NCBI GenBank assembly: GCA_910576975.1
Contig: CAJTJY010000011.1
Coordinates: 37,697 to 101,696 of the forward strand
Source of the DNA: an uncultured Lachnospiraceae bacterium
Lineage (GTDB): Bacteria > Bacillota > Clostridia > Lachnospirales > Lachnospiraceae
DNA length: 64,000 bases
Direction of reading: 5' to 3'
Part shown: piece after piece, positions 52,971 to 61,631 of the stretch
How positions within the stretch are numbered: position 1 is the first letter of the stretch
Layout of the letters: each line of letters starts with the position of its first letter
Translations under genes and position numbers: made by a program
Notes under the pieces: model-generated
The model's input: only the letters and a program-made list of their open reading frames with translations
Told to the model about the DNA's origin: nothing
Database searches by the model: none

Positions 52971-53763
52971 AGGTTACCGACATTCACACAAATTGGCTGA
53001 CATGGATTTCTATGCCTGTCATTCAGGGCTCCGTGATTGGAATGGGTGCTACAAGGTGGGATCGGCGTTATGGATTTTACTTTTATGCCTTGTCTTGGAC
53101 AATCTCTGGGTCTCCATATTTGTGATCGTCACCATGGGAGCTTTAAATAGGAAAGGGAATCGCATTGAGATCAGAGCGTATCTAAGATTGCTAAGAATTC
53201 CAATCTTCTTTTTGGCTACAGGATGCGCGGTTCTTGCATTTGAGATATCGAAAGAGCCGGCGGGCGAATGGAGCGTGGCTCTATATCAGTGTTATCTATA
53301 TGCGGACGCAGAGCGCCTGTGGCAGGCGGCAAAGCTTTTCTTCCGGGCAATGGGCGCCGTCAGCGCCATGTACTTTATGGCGTTGTCCACTCCGGCCTGG
53401 GAGCTTGCGTCAGTGCTTCAAAAGATCCATGTGCCCAAGGTTTTTACAGAGTTGATGCATATGATTTACCGCTTTATTTTCATTCTCGCCAAAGTACGCA
53501 AAACTATGAAAATGGCGGCATGTTCCCGGATGGGAGATGTGGATTTTAAGACGTCTTGCCGGACGTTTGGGCAGATTGGAGGTAATTTGCTGATTGTGTC
53601 TCTGAAAAAGGCAAATACATATTATGACGCCATGGAGTCAAGAGGTTACGAAGGGGAAATGCCTTTTTGGGAGCAGGAGAAGCCAGTAAGGATGTGGCAG
53701 ATCCTGGCGCTGGCAGCATATACCATGGCGCTGGCGGCCCTATGGTTTTGGAGGAAGCCATGA
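52957..53763 (+). CDS. cbiQ: ECF transporter T component CbiQ
   Basis: A 268-residue membrane protein with about five helices. It is the transmembrane coupling component of a cobalt/nickel ECF transporter. The coupling motif region (AACSRMGDVDFKT, then YDAMESRGYEGE) contains the A-R-G-type signature that contacts the ATPase. ATG 52957 lies inside the nfo end, after GAAGGCGG. Its stop overlaps the cbiO start (ATGA). Confidence 0.85.
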   Translation: MKRHRGYRHSHKLADMDFYACHSGLRDWNGCYKVGSALWILLLCLVLDNLWVSIFVIVTMGALNRKGNRIEIRAYLRLLRIPIFFLATGCAVLAFEISKEPAGEWSVALYQCYLYADAERLWQAAKLFFRAMGAVSAMYFMALSTPAWELASVLQKIHVPKVFTELMHMIYRFIFILAKVRKTMKMAACSRMGDVDFKTSCRTFGQIGGNLLIVSLKKANTYYDAMESRGYEGEMPFWEQEKPVRMWQILALAAYTMALAALWFWRKP

Positions 53764-54584
53764 GAGAAGAAATTTTGCAGGCGCAGCGTTTGAGCTATAC
53801 TTATCAGCTGGGCAGTCCTGCTTTGTCAGAGGTCAGCCTGTCTGTGGCAAGGGGGGAGAAAATTGCAGTGATGGGGGCGAACGGCGCAGGAAAATCAACG
53901 TTTTTCTTGTGCTTAAACGGGGTCTTGGAGCCGGAAACGGGTGAAATCTATTATCAGGGCACGCTTGCCAAGCGTAGGACGTTGCGCCGCCATGTAGGAT
54001 TTGTTTTCCAGGACGCCGACAACCAAATCATTGCCTCTACGGTAGAGGCGGAGGTAGCGTTTGGGCCTATGAATTTAAAGCTTCCAAGATCAGAGATCAG
54101 AGAACGGGTGGAAGAGGCGTTAGAATATATGGATTTACAGGCTTACCGGCAGCGGCCGCCTCATTACCTCAGCGGAGGGGAGAAAAAAAGAGTCAGCATT
54201 GCAGACATCATCGCCATGGAACCGGAAATCATTCTTTTTGACGAACCTTCGTCTGCACTAGATCCATTGAGTGCAGAGATGTTAGAACAGGTTTTGGAGG
54301 ATTTGTCCAAGGAGGGTAAAACACTCTTGATTTCTACTCATGACGTGGATTTTGCCTATCGGTGGGCGGAGCGGGTCGTAGTGTTTGACCACGGGAAGAT
54401 CCTGGCGGACGGCAAGACGCAGGACATATTTGGACAAGAACAGGTGCTGCGGCAGGCGCACTTGAAGAAGCCACAGATGTTAAAAGTGTACGAGGTGCTT
54501 TTGGAGAGAGGGGCTATCCAGGCGGGAAGCCGTCCTAGGAGGGCGGAGGAGCTTGCAGATTGTATGGGAGGCGTGTCGGGATGA
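53760..54584 (+). CDS. cbiO: ECF transporter ATPase CbiO
   Basis: A 274-residue ATPase. Walker A is GANGAGKST, the Q-loop is FQDADNQI, the signature is LSGGEKKR and Walker B is IILFDEPSS with a switch His in STHDVDF. It powers CbiQ. ATG 53760 overlaps the cbiQ stop by four bases, and its own stop overlaps the next start in the same way. Confidence 0.93.
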   Translation: MREEILQAQRLSYTYQLGSPALSEVSLSVARGEKIAVMGANGAGKSTFFLCLNGVLEPETGEIYYQGTLAKRRTLRRHVGFVFQDADNQIIASTVEAEVAFGPMNLKLPRSEIRERVEEALEYMDLQAYRQRPPHYLSGGEKKRVSIADIIAMEPEIILFDEPSSALDPLSAEMLEQVLEDLSKEGKTLLISTHDVDFAYRWAERVVVFDHGKILADGKTQDIFGQEQVLRQAHLKKPQMLKVYEVLLERGAIQAGSRPRRAEELADCMGGVSG

Positions 54585-55222
54585 ATGAAACATATAAGCA
54601 GTATTTAAGTTATGTCAAAGAATATTTGATGGAGCACAAAGGAATGGAATCTCCTAATCCCCTGCATCCATTTCGGTCAAGGTTCCAGCATACGATCCGG
54701 GTGCTGCATTGGTGCATGAGGCTTGCCGAGGGAAGGGAAGATGTGGACTGCGAACGATTGTGTACGGCGGCGATCTTTCATGATATCGGTTATACAGACA
54801 GGGATAATGAGCATCATGCAGAGCGCAGCGCCGAGGCATTTCGGGCGTATGCCAGGCAAAAGGGGTTGGAGGAGGGGCTTTCTAGAAAAATTGAGCGGAT
54901 GATTGCCTGTCATTCCGATAAAAGCCTGATCAGAAAACCAGGGACAGAGTTAGAAACTATTTTATTGATGGAGGCAGATCTGTTAGACGAGGAGGGCGCC
55001 ATGGGGATTGTCTGGGACTGCATGTCAATGGGAAATTTACATGCATCCAGCTACGCCAGGGCATACTACCATATCATGGAAAGCTCTAATAAAGAAGAGC
55101 CGAATCCCATGGTGACAGAGCGGGCAAGAAACATATGGGAGGAAAAAAAGGGGATCGTATCAAAATTTGCCCATCTGCTGGAACAGGATTTGATGATTGG
55201 CAGCGAATATTTTGAGATATAG
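54581..55222 (+). CDS. HD domain hydrolase inside the metal transporter operon
   Basis: A 213-residue HD superfamily phosphohydrolase. It has an early His (FQHTIRVLHW), the FHDIGYTDRDNEHH metal site, CHSD and MEADLLDEEG motifs, which keep the H...HD...D arrangement. Substrate unknown; it may act on a nucleotide or phosphoester using the imported metal. It lies between cbiO and cbiM with four-base overlap upstream, so it is firmly part of the operon. Confidence 0.85.
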   Translation: MNETYKQYLSYVKEYLMEHKGMESPNPLHPFRSRFQHTIRVLHWCMRLAEGREDVDCERLCTAAIFHDIGYTDRDNEHHAERSAEAFRAYARQKGLEEGLSRKIERMIACHSDKSLIRKPGTELETILLMEADLLDEEGAMGIVWDCMSMGNLHASSYARAYYHIMESSNKEEPNPMVTERARNIWEEKKGIVSKFAHLLEQDLMIGSEYFEI

Positions 55223-55302
55223 GCAGGCGCCATGTGGGGACAGGAAATTTGTCTTCGCATCGACCTGCCGCAGCAAGCATCTTTTTAGAAAGGAGAAATG
55301 GG

Positions 55303-56046
55303 ATGACGAAAAAACAGCGGAAACGATTCATTTTATGCCTGGTGTTAGCTATGGCTTTTGGGATTGCGCCCCATGCAAACGCCATGCATATCATGGAAGG
55401 GTATCTGCCCCTGGGATTTTGCGTCGCATGGGGAATCATCAGCCTGCCTTTTCTGATGAGTGGCTTTTTTTCCATCCAGAAGAAATTGCGGCAAAATAGG
55501 AAAAATATTACCATGCTTGCGATGTCGGGAGCGTTTATCTTTGTGATTTCTTCTTTGAAAATCCCCTCTGTAACGGGAAGCTGCTCTCATATGACGGGAA
55601 CAGGACTGGGAGCTATTTTGTTTGGACCAGGCGCTGTCAGCATTCTTGGGATCATTGTGCTGATATTCCAGGCGGTTTTGCTGGCGCATGGGGGACTGAC
55701 CAGCCTGGGAGCGAATACGTTTTCCATGGCGATTGCGGGTCCTTTCTTGGCATACGGCGTCTATCGGCTTTGCAAAAAGTGCAGGGTAAACCGAAGGATC
55801 GCAGTGTTTTTGGCTGCGGCCTTGGGGGATCTGTTTACTTATTGCGTCACCAGCTTTCAGCTTGCCATAGCTTATCCATCGGAAAGCGGAATCTTGATGT
55901 CTGCGGTAAAGTTTCTGGGAGTGTTTGCGCCGACGCAGCTTCCGCTTGCCATTGTGGAGGGATGCCTGACAGTGGTTCTTATGATTACCCTTGAGAATTA
56001 TGCGCAGCCGGAATTAAAGAATGCGGGATATTTGGAAAACAGGTAG
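55303..56046 (+). CDS. cbiM: Cobalt/nickel ECF substrate-binding component CbiM
   Basis: A 247-residue membrane protein. A signal peptide (KKQRKRFILCLVLAMAFG) ends just before MHIMEGYLPLGFC, the conserved metal-binding N-terminus of CbiM. About six further helices follow. It captures Co2+ or Ni2+; the sequence does not decide which. AAGGAG lies before ATG 55303; the longer in-frame start has no ribosome site. Confidence 0.92.
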   Translation: MTKKQRKRFILCLVLAMAFGIAPHANAMHIMEGYLPLGFCVAWGIISLPFLMSGFFSIQKKLRQNRKNITMLAMSGAFIFVISSLKIPSVTGSCSHMTGTGLGAILFGPGAVSILGIIVLIFQAVLLAHGGLTSLGANTFSMAIAGPFLAYGVYRLCKKCRVNRRIAVFLAAALGDLFTYCVTSFQLAIAYPSESGILMSAVKFLGVFAPTQLPLAIVEGCLTVVLMITLENYAQPELKNAGYLENR

Positions 56047-56065
56047 AGACGAGGAGGAATGCAGC

Positions 56066-56383
56066 ATGAAACGTGCAGACAAAAAGACGATATCGGTGAT
56101 TCTGGCGGCGGCAGCGCTTTTGGCGCTGGTTCCGCTGTTTGTCTTAAAAGATGCGGAATTTGGCGGTTCTGATGATGCCGCAAGCCAGGTGGTTAGATCG
56201 ATTGACAAAGAATATGAGCCCTGGTTTTCGCCTGTTTTAGAAACTATGATCGGAGGGGAGCTCCCAGGGGAAGTAGAGAGCTTGATGTTCTGCATTCAAA
56301 CAGGAATCGGCGTAGGCGTGCTTGCTTTTTGCCTGGGGAGGCTTGTAGAGCGGAAAAAATGGGAGAATCGTAAAAATTCTTAA
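56066..56383 (+). CDS. cbiN: Cobalt/nickel ECF auxiliary component CbiN
   Basis: A 105-residue protein with two membrane helices flanking an extracellular loop (EYEPWFSPVLETMIGG, then GEVESLMFCIQTGIG), typical of CbiN. It helps load metal into CbiM. GAGGAGGAATG precedes ATG 56066. The operon ends here, near the palindrome at 56421-56479. Confidence 0.9.
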   Translation: MKRADKKTISVILAAAALLALVPLFVLKDAEFGGSDDAASQVVRSIDKEYEPWFSPVLETMIGGELPGEVESLMFCIQTGIGVGVLAFCLGRLVERKKWENRKNS

Positions 56384-56420
56384 AGCCTTGAAAGCTTTCA
56401 TGGGTTTCTGGTCAGATCAG

Positions 56421-56479
56421 GGAATTCCACAACATATGTATGCAATGGCAATTATTTGTTACATATGTTGTGGAATTTC
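56421..56479. terminator. Long perfect inverted repeat after cbiN
   Basis: AATTCCACAACATATGTA (56423-56440) is exactly repeated in reverse complement at 56460-56477, and G-T pairs extend it. A short T-rich stretch follows. It may be a terminator for the cbi operon or a binding site near the nfnA promoter. Confidence 0.5.
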
Positions 56480-56520
56480 TGTATTTTAAAGCAGCACGGT
56501 CAAGCTCAAAAAGAAAAACG

Positions 56521-56549
56521 TTGAAATTTCAAAAGAAGTATATTAGAAT
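56521..56549 (+). promoter_or_regulatory. Predicted promoter of the nfnAB-fprA operon
   Basis: TTGAAA (56521-56526) and TAGAAT (56544-56549) are separated by 17 bases. Confidence 0.5.
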
Positions 56550-56599
56550 AGAAATGATATAGAAATTTGCATAAAGATAACGTAGGCGGAGGTTTGAGT

Positions 56600-57487
56600 A
56601 TGTACCCAATCATAAAGAAGAAAAAACTGGCAGACAAGATTTTTCTCATGGACGTCAAAGCGCCCCGTGTGGCAAAATCCTGCCTGCCTGGACAGTTTGT
56701 AATCGTGAAGATGGACGAGGAGGGCGAGCGGATTCCTCTCACGATTTGCGATTACGACAAGGAGGCAGGGACGGTTACCATTGTATTCCAAACCGTAGGC
56801 GCTTCCACGCAGCGAATGGAAAGCTTAGAAGAGGGGGGAGCGTTCCAGGATTTTGTAGGTCCCCTTGGATGTGCTTCGGAGCTGACAGAGACGCCCATTG
56901 AGGAACTAAAGAAGAAAAAAATCGTATTTATTGCAGGAGGCGTGGGAACTGCGCCTGTTTATCCTCAGGTGAAATGGCTCCATGAGCACGGCGTGGATTG
57001 CGACGTGATTATGGGATCTAAGACCAAGGATCTCCTGATTTTGGTAGATGAGATGGAAAAAGTGGCGGCAAATCTTTATGTGACGACCGACGACGGCAGC
57101 TATGGGTTCCATGGCATGGGAACCAATCAATTGGAAGAGCTGGTAAAAGGCGGAAATACATACGATCAATGTATTGCGATCGGGCCTATGATTATGATGA
57201 AATTTGTCTGTCTGCTTACAAAGAAGCTTGAGATACCGACCATTGTGTCGTTGAATCCGATCATGGTAGACGGTACAGGCATGTGCGGAGCCTGCCGTAT
57301 CACGGTAGGGGGCGAGGTCAAATTTGCCTGTGTGGACGGTCCCGAGTTTGACGGCCATCTGGTGGATTTTGACCAGGCTATGAAGCGTCAGCAGATGTAT
57401 AAGACAGAAGAGGGAAGAAAGATGCTGAAGCTTGAGGAGGGCGATACCCATCATGGCGGGTGCGGACAGTGCGGAGGTGACAAATAA
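56600..57487 (+). CDS. nfnA: NfnA-type ferredoxin-NADP reductase subunit
   Basis: A 295-residue FAD/NAD-binding subunit related to dihydroorotate dehydrogenase electron-transfer subunits. The FAD motif is RIPLTICDYD, the nucleotide-binding segment is FIAGGVGTAPVYPQVK, and the [2Fe-2S] cysteines are in GTGMCGACRITVGGEVKFAC. Paired with NfnB, it forms the bifurcating transhydrogenase linking NADH, ferredoxin and NADPH. GGAGGT precedes ATG 56600. Its stop codon shares one base with the nfnB start. Confidence 0.87.
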   Translation: MYPIIKKKKLADKIFLMDVKAPRVAKSCLPGQFVIVKMDEEGERIPLTICDYDKEAGTVTIVFQTVGASTQRMESLEEGGAFQDFVGPLGCASELTETPIEELKKKKIVFIAGGVGTAPVYPQVKWLHEHGVDCDVIMGSKTKDLLILVDEMEKVAANLYVTTDDGSYGFHGMGTNQLEELVKGGNTYDQCIAIGPMIMMKFVCLLTKKLEIPTIVSLNPIMVDGTGMCGACRITVGGEVKFACVDGPEFDGHLVDFDQAMKRQQMYKTEEGRKMLKLEEGDTHHGGCGQCGGDK

Positions 57488-58872
57488 TGGATGTGTTAAA
57501 GAAAGTACCAGTAAGAGAGCAGGAGCCAAAGGTGCGCGCGGCGAATTTTGACGAAGTGTGCCTGGGTTATAATAAAGAAGAAGCAATGCAAGAGGCTGAG
57601 AGATGCATAAACTGTAAAAATGCACAGTGTGTCAAAGGGTGTCCGGTTGCGATTGACATTCCAGGATTTGTCTCCAAGATCAAAGAAGGCGATTTTGAGG
57701 AGGCTTACCAGGTGATCAGCAAGTCCAGCGCCCTTCCTGCAGTCTGCGGGCGTGTGTGTCCTCAGGAAAGCCAGTGTGAGGGAAAATGCATCCGGGGAAT
57801 CAAAGGAGAGCCAGTTTCCATTGGAAAGCTGGAGCGTTTTGCTGCGGACTGGGCGAGAGAGAACGGCATCAAGCCACAGCCGGCAAAGGAAAAAAAGAAT
57901 CATAAAGTGGCAGTCATAGGCTCTGGTCCTGCGGGACTGACTTGTGCAGGAGATCTTGCCAAAATGGGCTATGACGTGACCATTTTTGAAGCGCTTCATG
58001 AACCAGGCGGAGTGTTGATTTATGGCATTCCAGAATTTCGTCTTCCCAAAAACGAGGTTGTGGCGAAAGAGATTGCGAACGTCAAGGCTTTGGGCGTAAA
58101 GATTGAGACCAATGTGGTGATAGGCAAGGCAGGGACCATTGACGAGCTGATGGAAGAGGAAGGATTTGAGGCGGTGTTTATCGGTTCTGGCGCAGGGCTT
58201 CCAAGATTTATGGGAATTCCTGGAGAGCAGGCAAACGGCGTCTTTTCAGCCAATGAATTCCTGACTAGGAATAATCTGATGAAAGCGTTTAAGGAAGAGT
58301 ATGATACGCCGATTATGAGGGGAAAGAAAGTTGCCGTGGTAGGCGGTGGCAATGTCGCCATGGATGCGGCAAGGACGGCGCTGCGGCTAGGCGCCGAGGT
58401 ACATATCGTATACCGCAGAAGCGAGTCTGAGCTTCCTGCCCGAGTGGAGGAAGTGCATCATGCCAAAGAGGAAGGAATTATCTTTGACCTCCTGACGAAT
58501 CCCACGGAGATCTTGGTAGATGACAATGGCTGGGTAAGGGGCATGACCTGCGTCCGCATGGAATTGGGCGAGCCAGATGAATCCGGCAGAAGAAGCCCTG
58601 TTGAGATTCCAGGATCTGAGTTTGAATTGCAGCTTGACACGGTAATCATGTCTTTGGGGACCTCTCCCAATCCGTTAATTTCATCCACCACCAAGGGGCT
58701 GGATGTTAATCGTAGAAAGTGTATCGTGGCAGAGGAAGAAAACGGGGCGACCAGCAAGCCGGGGGTATTTGCAGGAGGAGACGCCGTGACCGGAGCAGCA
58801 ACGGTGATCCTTGCCATGGGCGCAGGAAAAGCGGCAGCCAAGGGCATTGACGAGTACCTTTCTGGCAAGTAG
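57487..58872 (+). CDS. nfnB: NfnB-type NADPH oxidoreductase (glutamate synthase small-subunit family)
   Basis: A 461-residue flavoprotein. The N-terminal domain has two cluster motifs (CINCKNAQCVKGCP, CGRVCPQESQCEGKCIRG). Two dinucleotide-binding folds follow (VAVIGSGPAGLTCAG, VAVVGGGNVAMDAARTA). Alone it would be called GltD; next to NfnA the transhydrogenase role is more likely, because no large glutamate synthase subunit is here. The start overlaps nfnA by one base. Confidence 0.88.
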   Translation: MDVLKKVPVREQEPKVRAANFDEVCLGYNKEEAMQEAERCINCKNAQCVKGCPVAIDIPGFVSKIKEGDFEEAYQVISKSSALPAVCGRVCPQESQCEGKCIRGIKGEPVSIGKLERFAADWARENGIKPQPAKEKKNHKVAVIGSGPAGLTCAGDLAKMGYDVTIFEALHEPGGVLIYGIPEFRLPKNEVVAKEIANVKALGVKIETNVVIGKAGTIDELMEEEGFEAVFIGSGAGLPRFMGIPGEQANGVFSANEFLTRNNLMKAFKEEYDTPIMRGKKVAVVGGGNVAMDAARTALRLGAEVHIVYRRSESELPARVEEVHHAKEEGIIFDLLTNPTEILVDDNGWVRGMTCVRMELGEPDESGRRSPVEIPGSEFELQLDTVIMSLGTSPNPLISSTTKGLDVNRRKCIVAEEENGATSKPGVFAGGDAVTGAATVILAMGAGKAAAKGIDEYLSGK

Positions 58873-58907
58873 TCAGGCTGGTAAGTAATCAAAGGAGGAT
58901 AAATAGA

Positions 58908-60074
58908 ATGAAAGACATTATCATTTCAGATAGCATTAAATATATCGGGGCAGACGACAAAGATCTTGACTTATTTGAGAGCCAGTATATCGTGCCCAAT
59001 GGCGTTTCCTATAATTCTTATGTGATTTTGGATCAGAAAGTAGCCGTGATGGATACGGTGGATTCCAGAAGAGGAGAAGAATGGCTCAATAATCTGGAGG
59101 AAGCGCTTGACGGGCGCAAGGTGGATTATCTGGTGGTTTCCCATATGGAGCCGGATCACGCTGCCAATGTCAAGGCGCTTGCTGAGAAATATCCCGAGAT
59201 GAAAGTGGTGGGAAATGCCAAGACATTCCCGATGATCGGACAGTTTTTTGACATTGACTTGTCAGAGCGTTCCGTGACAGTTGCAGAAGGAGATACCTTG
59301 AATCTTGGAAGTCATGAGTTGACTTTCGTGATGGCGCCCATGGTTCACTGGCCGGAGGTCATGGTTAGTTATGAAAGCTCTGAGAAAATTCTTTTTTCGG
59401 CTGACGGATTTGGGAAATTTGGAGCTTTAGATACGGAGGAAGACTGGGCTTGCGAGGCGAGACGCTATTATTTCAATATTGTCGGCAAATATGGCGCGCA
59501 GGTTCAAGCGCTTCTGAAAAAGGCGGCAGGGCTCGATATTGAGATGATTTGCCCGCTGCATGGACCTATTTTAAAAGAAAATTTGGAGTATTATATTGGA
59601 AAATACCAGGTATGGAGCAGCTATGAGCCAGAGGACGAGGGGATTTTGGTAGCCTATGCGTCGATTCATGGCAATACCAAGCAGGCGGCGATAAAGCTCA
59701 AAGAGATCTTGGAAGCAAAGGGAGCAAAGAAAGTGGCAATCACTGATTTATCCAGGGATGATATGGCAGAGGCAATTGAAGACGCGTTCCGCTATGACAA
59801 GATGGTGCTTGCGGCAGCAACTTATGACGGCGGGGTATTCCCCTGCATGGAAGACTTTCTTCATCATCTAAAGAGCAAGACCTATAGGAAGCGTACCGTT
59901 GCCTTGATGGAGAACGGCTCCTGGGCGCCAGTGGCGGCAAAAGCCATGAGGGCGATGTTAGAACAGATGAAGGATATCACGATTTGTGACAAGGTAGTTA
60001 CGATCAAGTCTGCAGTCAAGGACAGCACAGTGACAGATATGGAAGCCCTTGCAGAGGAGTTGCTTGCGAAATAG
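58908..60074 (+). CDS. fprA: Flavodiiron protein (FprA family)
   Basis: A 388-residue oxygen or nitric oxide reductase. The lactamase-like domain binds two irons through SHMEPDHAAN (H79, E81, D83, H84), PMVHWPEV, FSADGFGKFG and CPLHGPI. A flavodoxin domain follows (ILVAYASIHGNTKQAA). It protects an anaerobe from oxygen using reduced carriers. AAAGGAGG precedes ATG 58908. It lies 35 bases after nfnB and is probably in the same transcript. Confidence 0.93.
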   Translation: MKDIIISDSIKYIGADDKDLDLFESQYIVPNGVSYNSYVILDQKVAVMDTVDSRRGEEWLNNLEEALDGRKVDYLVVSHMEPDHAANVKALAEKYPEMKVVGNAKTFPMIGQFFDIDLSERSVTVAEGDTLNLGSHELTFVMAPMVHWPEVMVSYESSEKILFSADGFGKFGALDTEEDWACEARRYYFNIVGKYGAQVQALLKKAAGLDIEMICPLHGPILKENLEYYIGKYQVWSSYEPEDEGILVAYASIHGNTKQAAIKLKEILEAKGAKKVAITDLSRDDMAEAIEDAFRYDKMVLAAATYDGGVFPCMEDFLHHLKSKTYRKRTVALMENGSWAPVAAKAMRAMLEQMKDITICDKVVTIKSAVKDSTVTDMEALAEELLAK

Positions 60075-60160
60075 AGCGCAGGATGAAACGAGGAAAGGCG
60101 CAAGGACAGATCATGGTTATCTTTGAAATAAAAGAATCATAGTCAGCTCAAGCAATCAGG

Positions 60161-60262
60161 AGGCTGTTGCAAAAGAACCGCTATATACAGGATATGGACT
60201 CAGATGACAGGAATCTCATCCATATTGCTGTGTCTAAGCTGTATTTTGCAACAGCTTTTTTT
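60161..60262 (+). terminator. Long terminator with GGCTGTTGCA ends
   Basis: GCTGTTGCAAAA (60163-60174) is exactly complementary to TTTTGCAACAGC (60244-60255), followed by eight T residues. The interior holds a second pairing (ATATGGA with TCCATAT). It closes the nfnAB-fprA operon. Confidence 0.75.
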
Positions 60263-60353
60263 GCCATTCGGTTCCAGATTCGTCAATATAAAAAATTTTT
60301 TTTCTTGAAGACAAAAGCGCTGGCTGCTCGTTATAATAAACAGACAGATAGAA

Positions 60354-60371
60354 AAGGAGGCGGATAAAATC
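60354..60371 (+). promoter_or_regulatory. Ribosome site with ATC in the start position
   Basis: AAGGAGG (60354-60360) is followed after eight bases by ATC (60369-60371), where an ATG would be expected. No ATG, GTG or TTG occurs in frame between here and 60441. A TATAAT at 60332-60337 may be the -10 box of this gene, which would leave no room for an earlier start. Confidence 0.55.
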
Positions 60372-60878
60372 GATAAAGAGGAATATTTTGGTTATCTCCT
60401 GGATACCTATGAAAGGCTGGTATTTTCCATTTGCCTTAAGATGACGGGAAACCAATTTGACGCAGAAGATCTGACTCAGGATACTTTTTTATCCATTTAT
60501 AAAAATCTTGCCACCTTTCAAAGAGACTATGAAAAAGCGTGGGTTTGCAGGATTGCCACGAACAAGGGATTGGATTTTCTAAAAAGCGCAGGAAGAAGAA
60601 GTGAACCAAAGGAAGATACATACTTTGAAGAATTGAAGGATCGATCGGCAAGCCCCGAGGAGACTTATTTACAGCAGGAATCCAAGGAATATGTTTATAC
60701 TATCTGTCAAAGCCTGAAAAGTCCTTACAAAGAAGTTGCGACTGAACATTTTTACCGGGAGAAGACGGCAAAAGAGATTGCCGAGGAGTCTGAGAAGGGA
60801 ATTAAAACGATTCAGACCCAGATTTACCGGGCAAAGGGAATGATCAAGAAAATGATAGAAGGGAGGGCAATGCGATGA
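60369..60878 (+). CDS. ECF sigma factor, apparently starting at ATC
   Basis: A 169-residue sigma-70 family protein. Region 2 (ERLVFSICLKMTGNQFDAED, then LTQDTFLSIYKNL) and region 4 (AKEIAEESEKGIKTIQTQIY) are complete. The region 2 sequence upstream of the first in-frame ATG at 60441 is conserved family sequence, so starting there would remove 24 needed residues. The ideal ribosome site points to ATC 60369. It is followed by an overlapping anti-sigma gene (ATGA). A sequencing error or a real inefficient start are both possible. Confidence 0.8.
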   Translation: MDKEEYFGYLLDTYERLVFSICLKMTGNQFDAEDLTQDTFLSIYKNLATFQRDYEKAWVCRIATNKGLDFLKSAGRRSEPKEDTYFEELKDRSASPEETYLQQESKEYVYTICQSLKSPYKEVATEHFYREKTAKEIAEESEKGIKTIQTQIYRAKGMIKKMIEGRAMR

Positions 60879-61627
60879 CAGCAGGAAACCATGAAAGAAC
60901 AGTACAAAAAAAGAACAGCCAGGAAGAAGTGCATATTTCGAAAGCTCAGTTTTGGAACTGGCAGGCAGGGCGTTTAAACTCTGCAGAGGAAGAAAGGTTT
61001 CTTGGGCATATCGGAGCCTGTACTTTCTGCGCCAGGCAGTTTGCAAGCTGGATGGAGGAAGGATGCGCCGGGATGGAAGATTTTGTGGATCTTGTGCTGG
61101 AAGCAGGACAATTTGCAGGCACACTGGACCCTCTGCTGACAGAATTGGAGGAACATCCGCAATCTATGTCAGAGTCAGGGAATTTCTTCCCTATCAAGCA
61201 AGAGGGAATCCTGACAGCCATAAAGGAGGATCGGACTGCCAGGCAGGAGAGAAATTCTCTTTTAGCAGAGCCGCCCGCCTATCTGAAAGAAGAGATTTTG
61301 CGGCGCACACGCCAGATGGATGTGCAGGCGGCGGTGCATATCCGGGAGACCTCAAGGCGGGTGCAGTTTTGGATGTATAGCCTGAAAGTGGGAGTTGCGG
61401 TGATGGCGTCGATCTTCTTACTGATGATGACTGCCAATGTCCAAAATATGGATTTTGAAACTCTACGGGCAGATCAGCCCCGAAAGCAGGATGTTTCTAA
61501 GGAGGTTCGCATTACTGACACACTGAAGCAAAAAAGTGGAGAGATCTCCAGCATTCTAAATAATTTAAGCAACGGATTGTTCCGCATCAATACAGATCAG
61601 ACAGATCAGGAAGAAATTAGGAGGTAA
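60875..61627 (+). CDS. Anti-sigma factor with zinc motif
   Basis: A 250-residue protein. The N-terminal cytoplasmic part has GHIGACTFCARQF, an H-x3-C-x2-C zinc anti-sigma motif. One membrane helix is at about 168-190 (VGVAVMASIFLLMMTANV), and a short outer tail follows. It should hold the upstream sigma factor inactive until an envelope signal arrives. Its start overlaps the sigma stop by four bases. Confidence 0.78.
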   Translation: MTAGNHERTVQKKNSQEEVHISKAQFWNWQAGRLNSAEEERFLGHIGACTFCARQFASWMEEGCAGMEDFVDLVLEAGQFAGTLDPLLTELEEHPQSMSESGNFFPIKQEGILTAIKEDRTARQERNSLLAEPPAYLKEEILRRTRQMDVQAAVHIRETSRRVQFWMYSLKVGVAVMASIFLLMMTANVQNMDFETLRADQPRKQDVSKEVRITDTLKQKSGEISSILNNLSNGLFRINTDQTDQEEIRR

Positions 61628-61631
61628 TGAG

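Noticed and set aside
56906..57625. Minus-strand frame of 239 codons across nfnA and nfnB
   Set aside because: Both overlapping plus-strand genes carry unambiguous cofactor motifs.
57487..58872. GltD, small subunit of glutamate synthase
   Set aside because: The family is right, but the coupled nfnA gene and absence of the large subunit favour the NfnB role.
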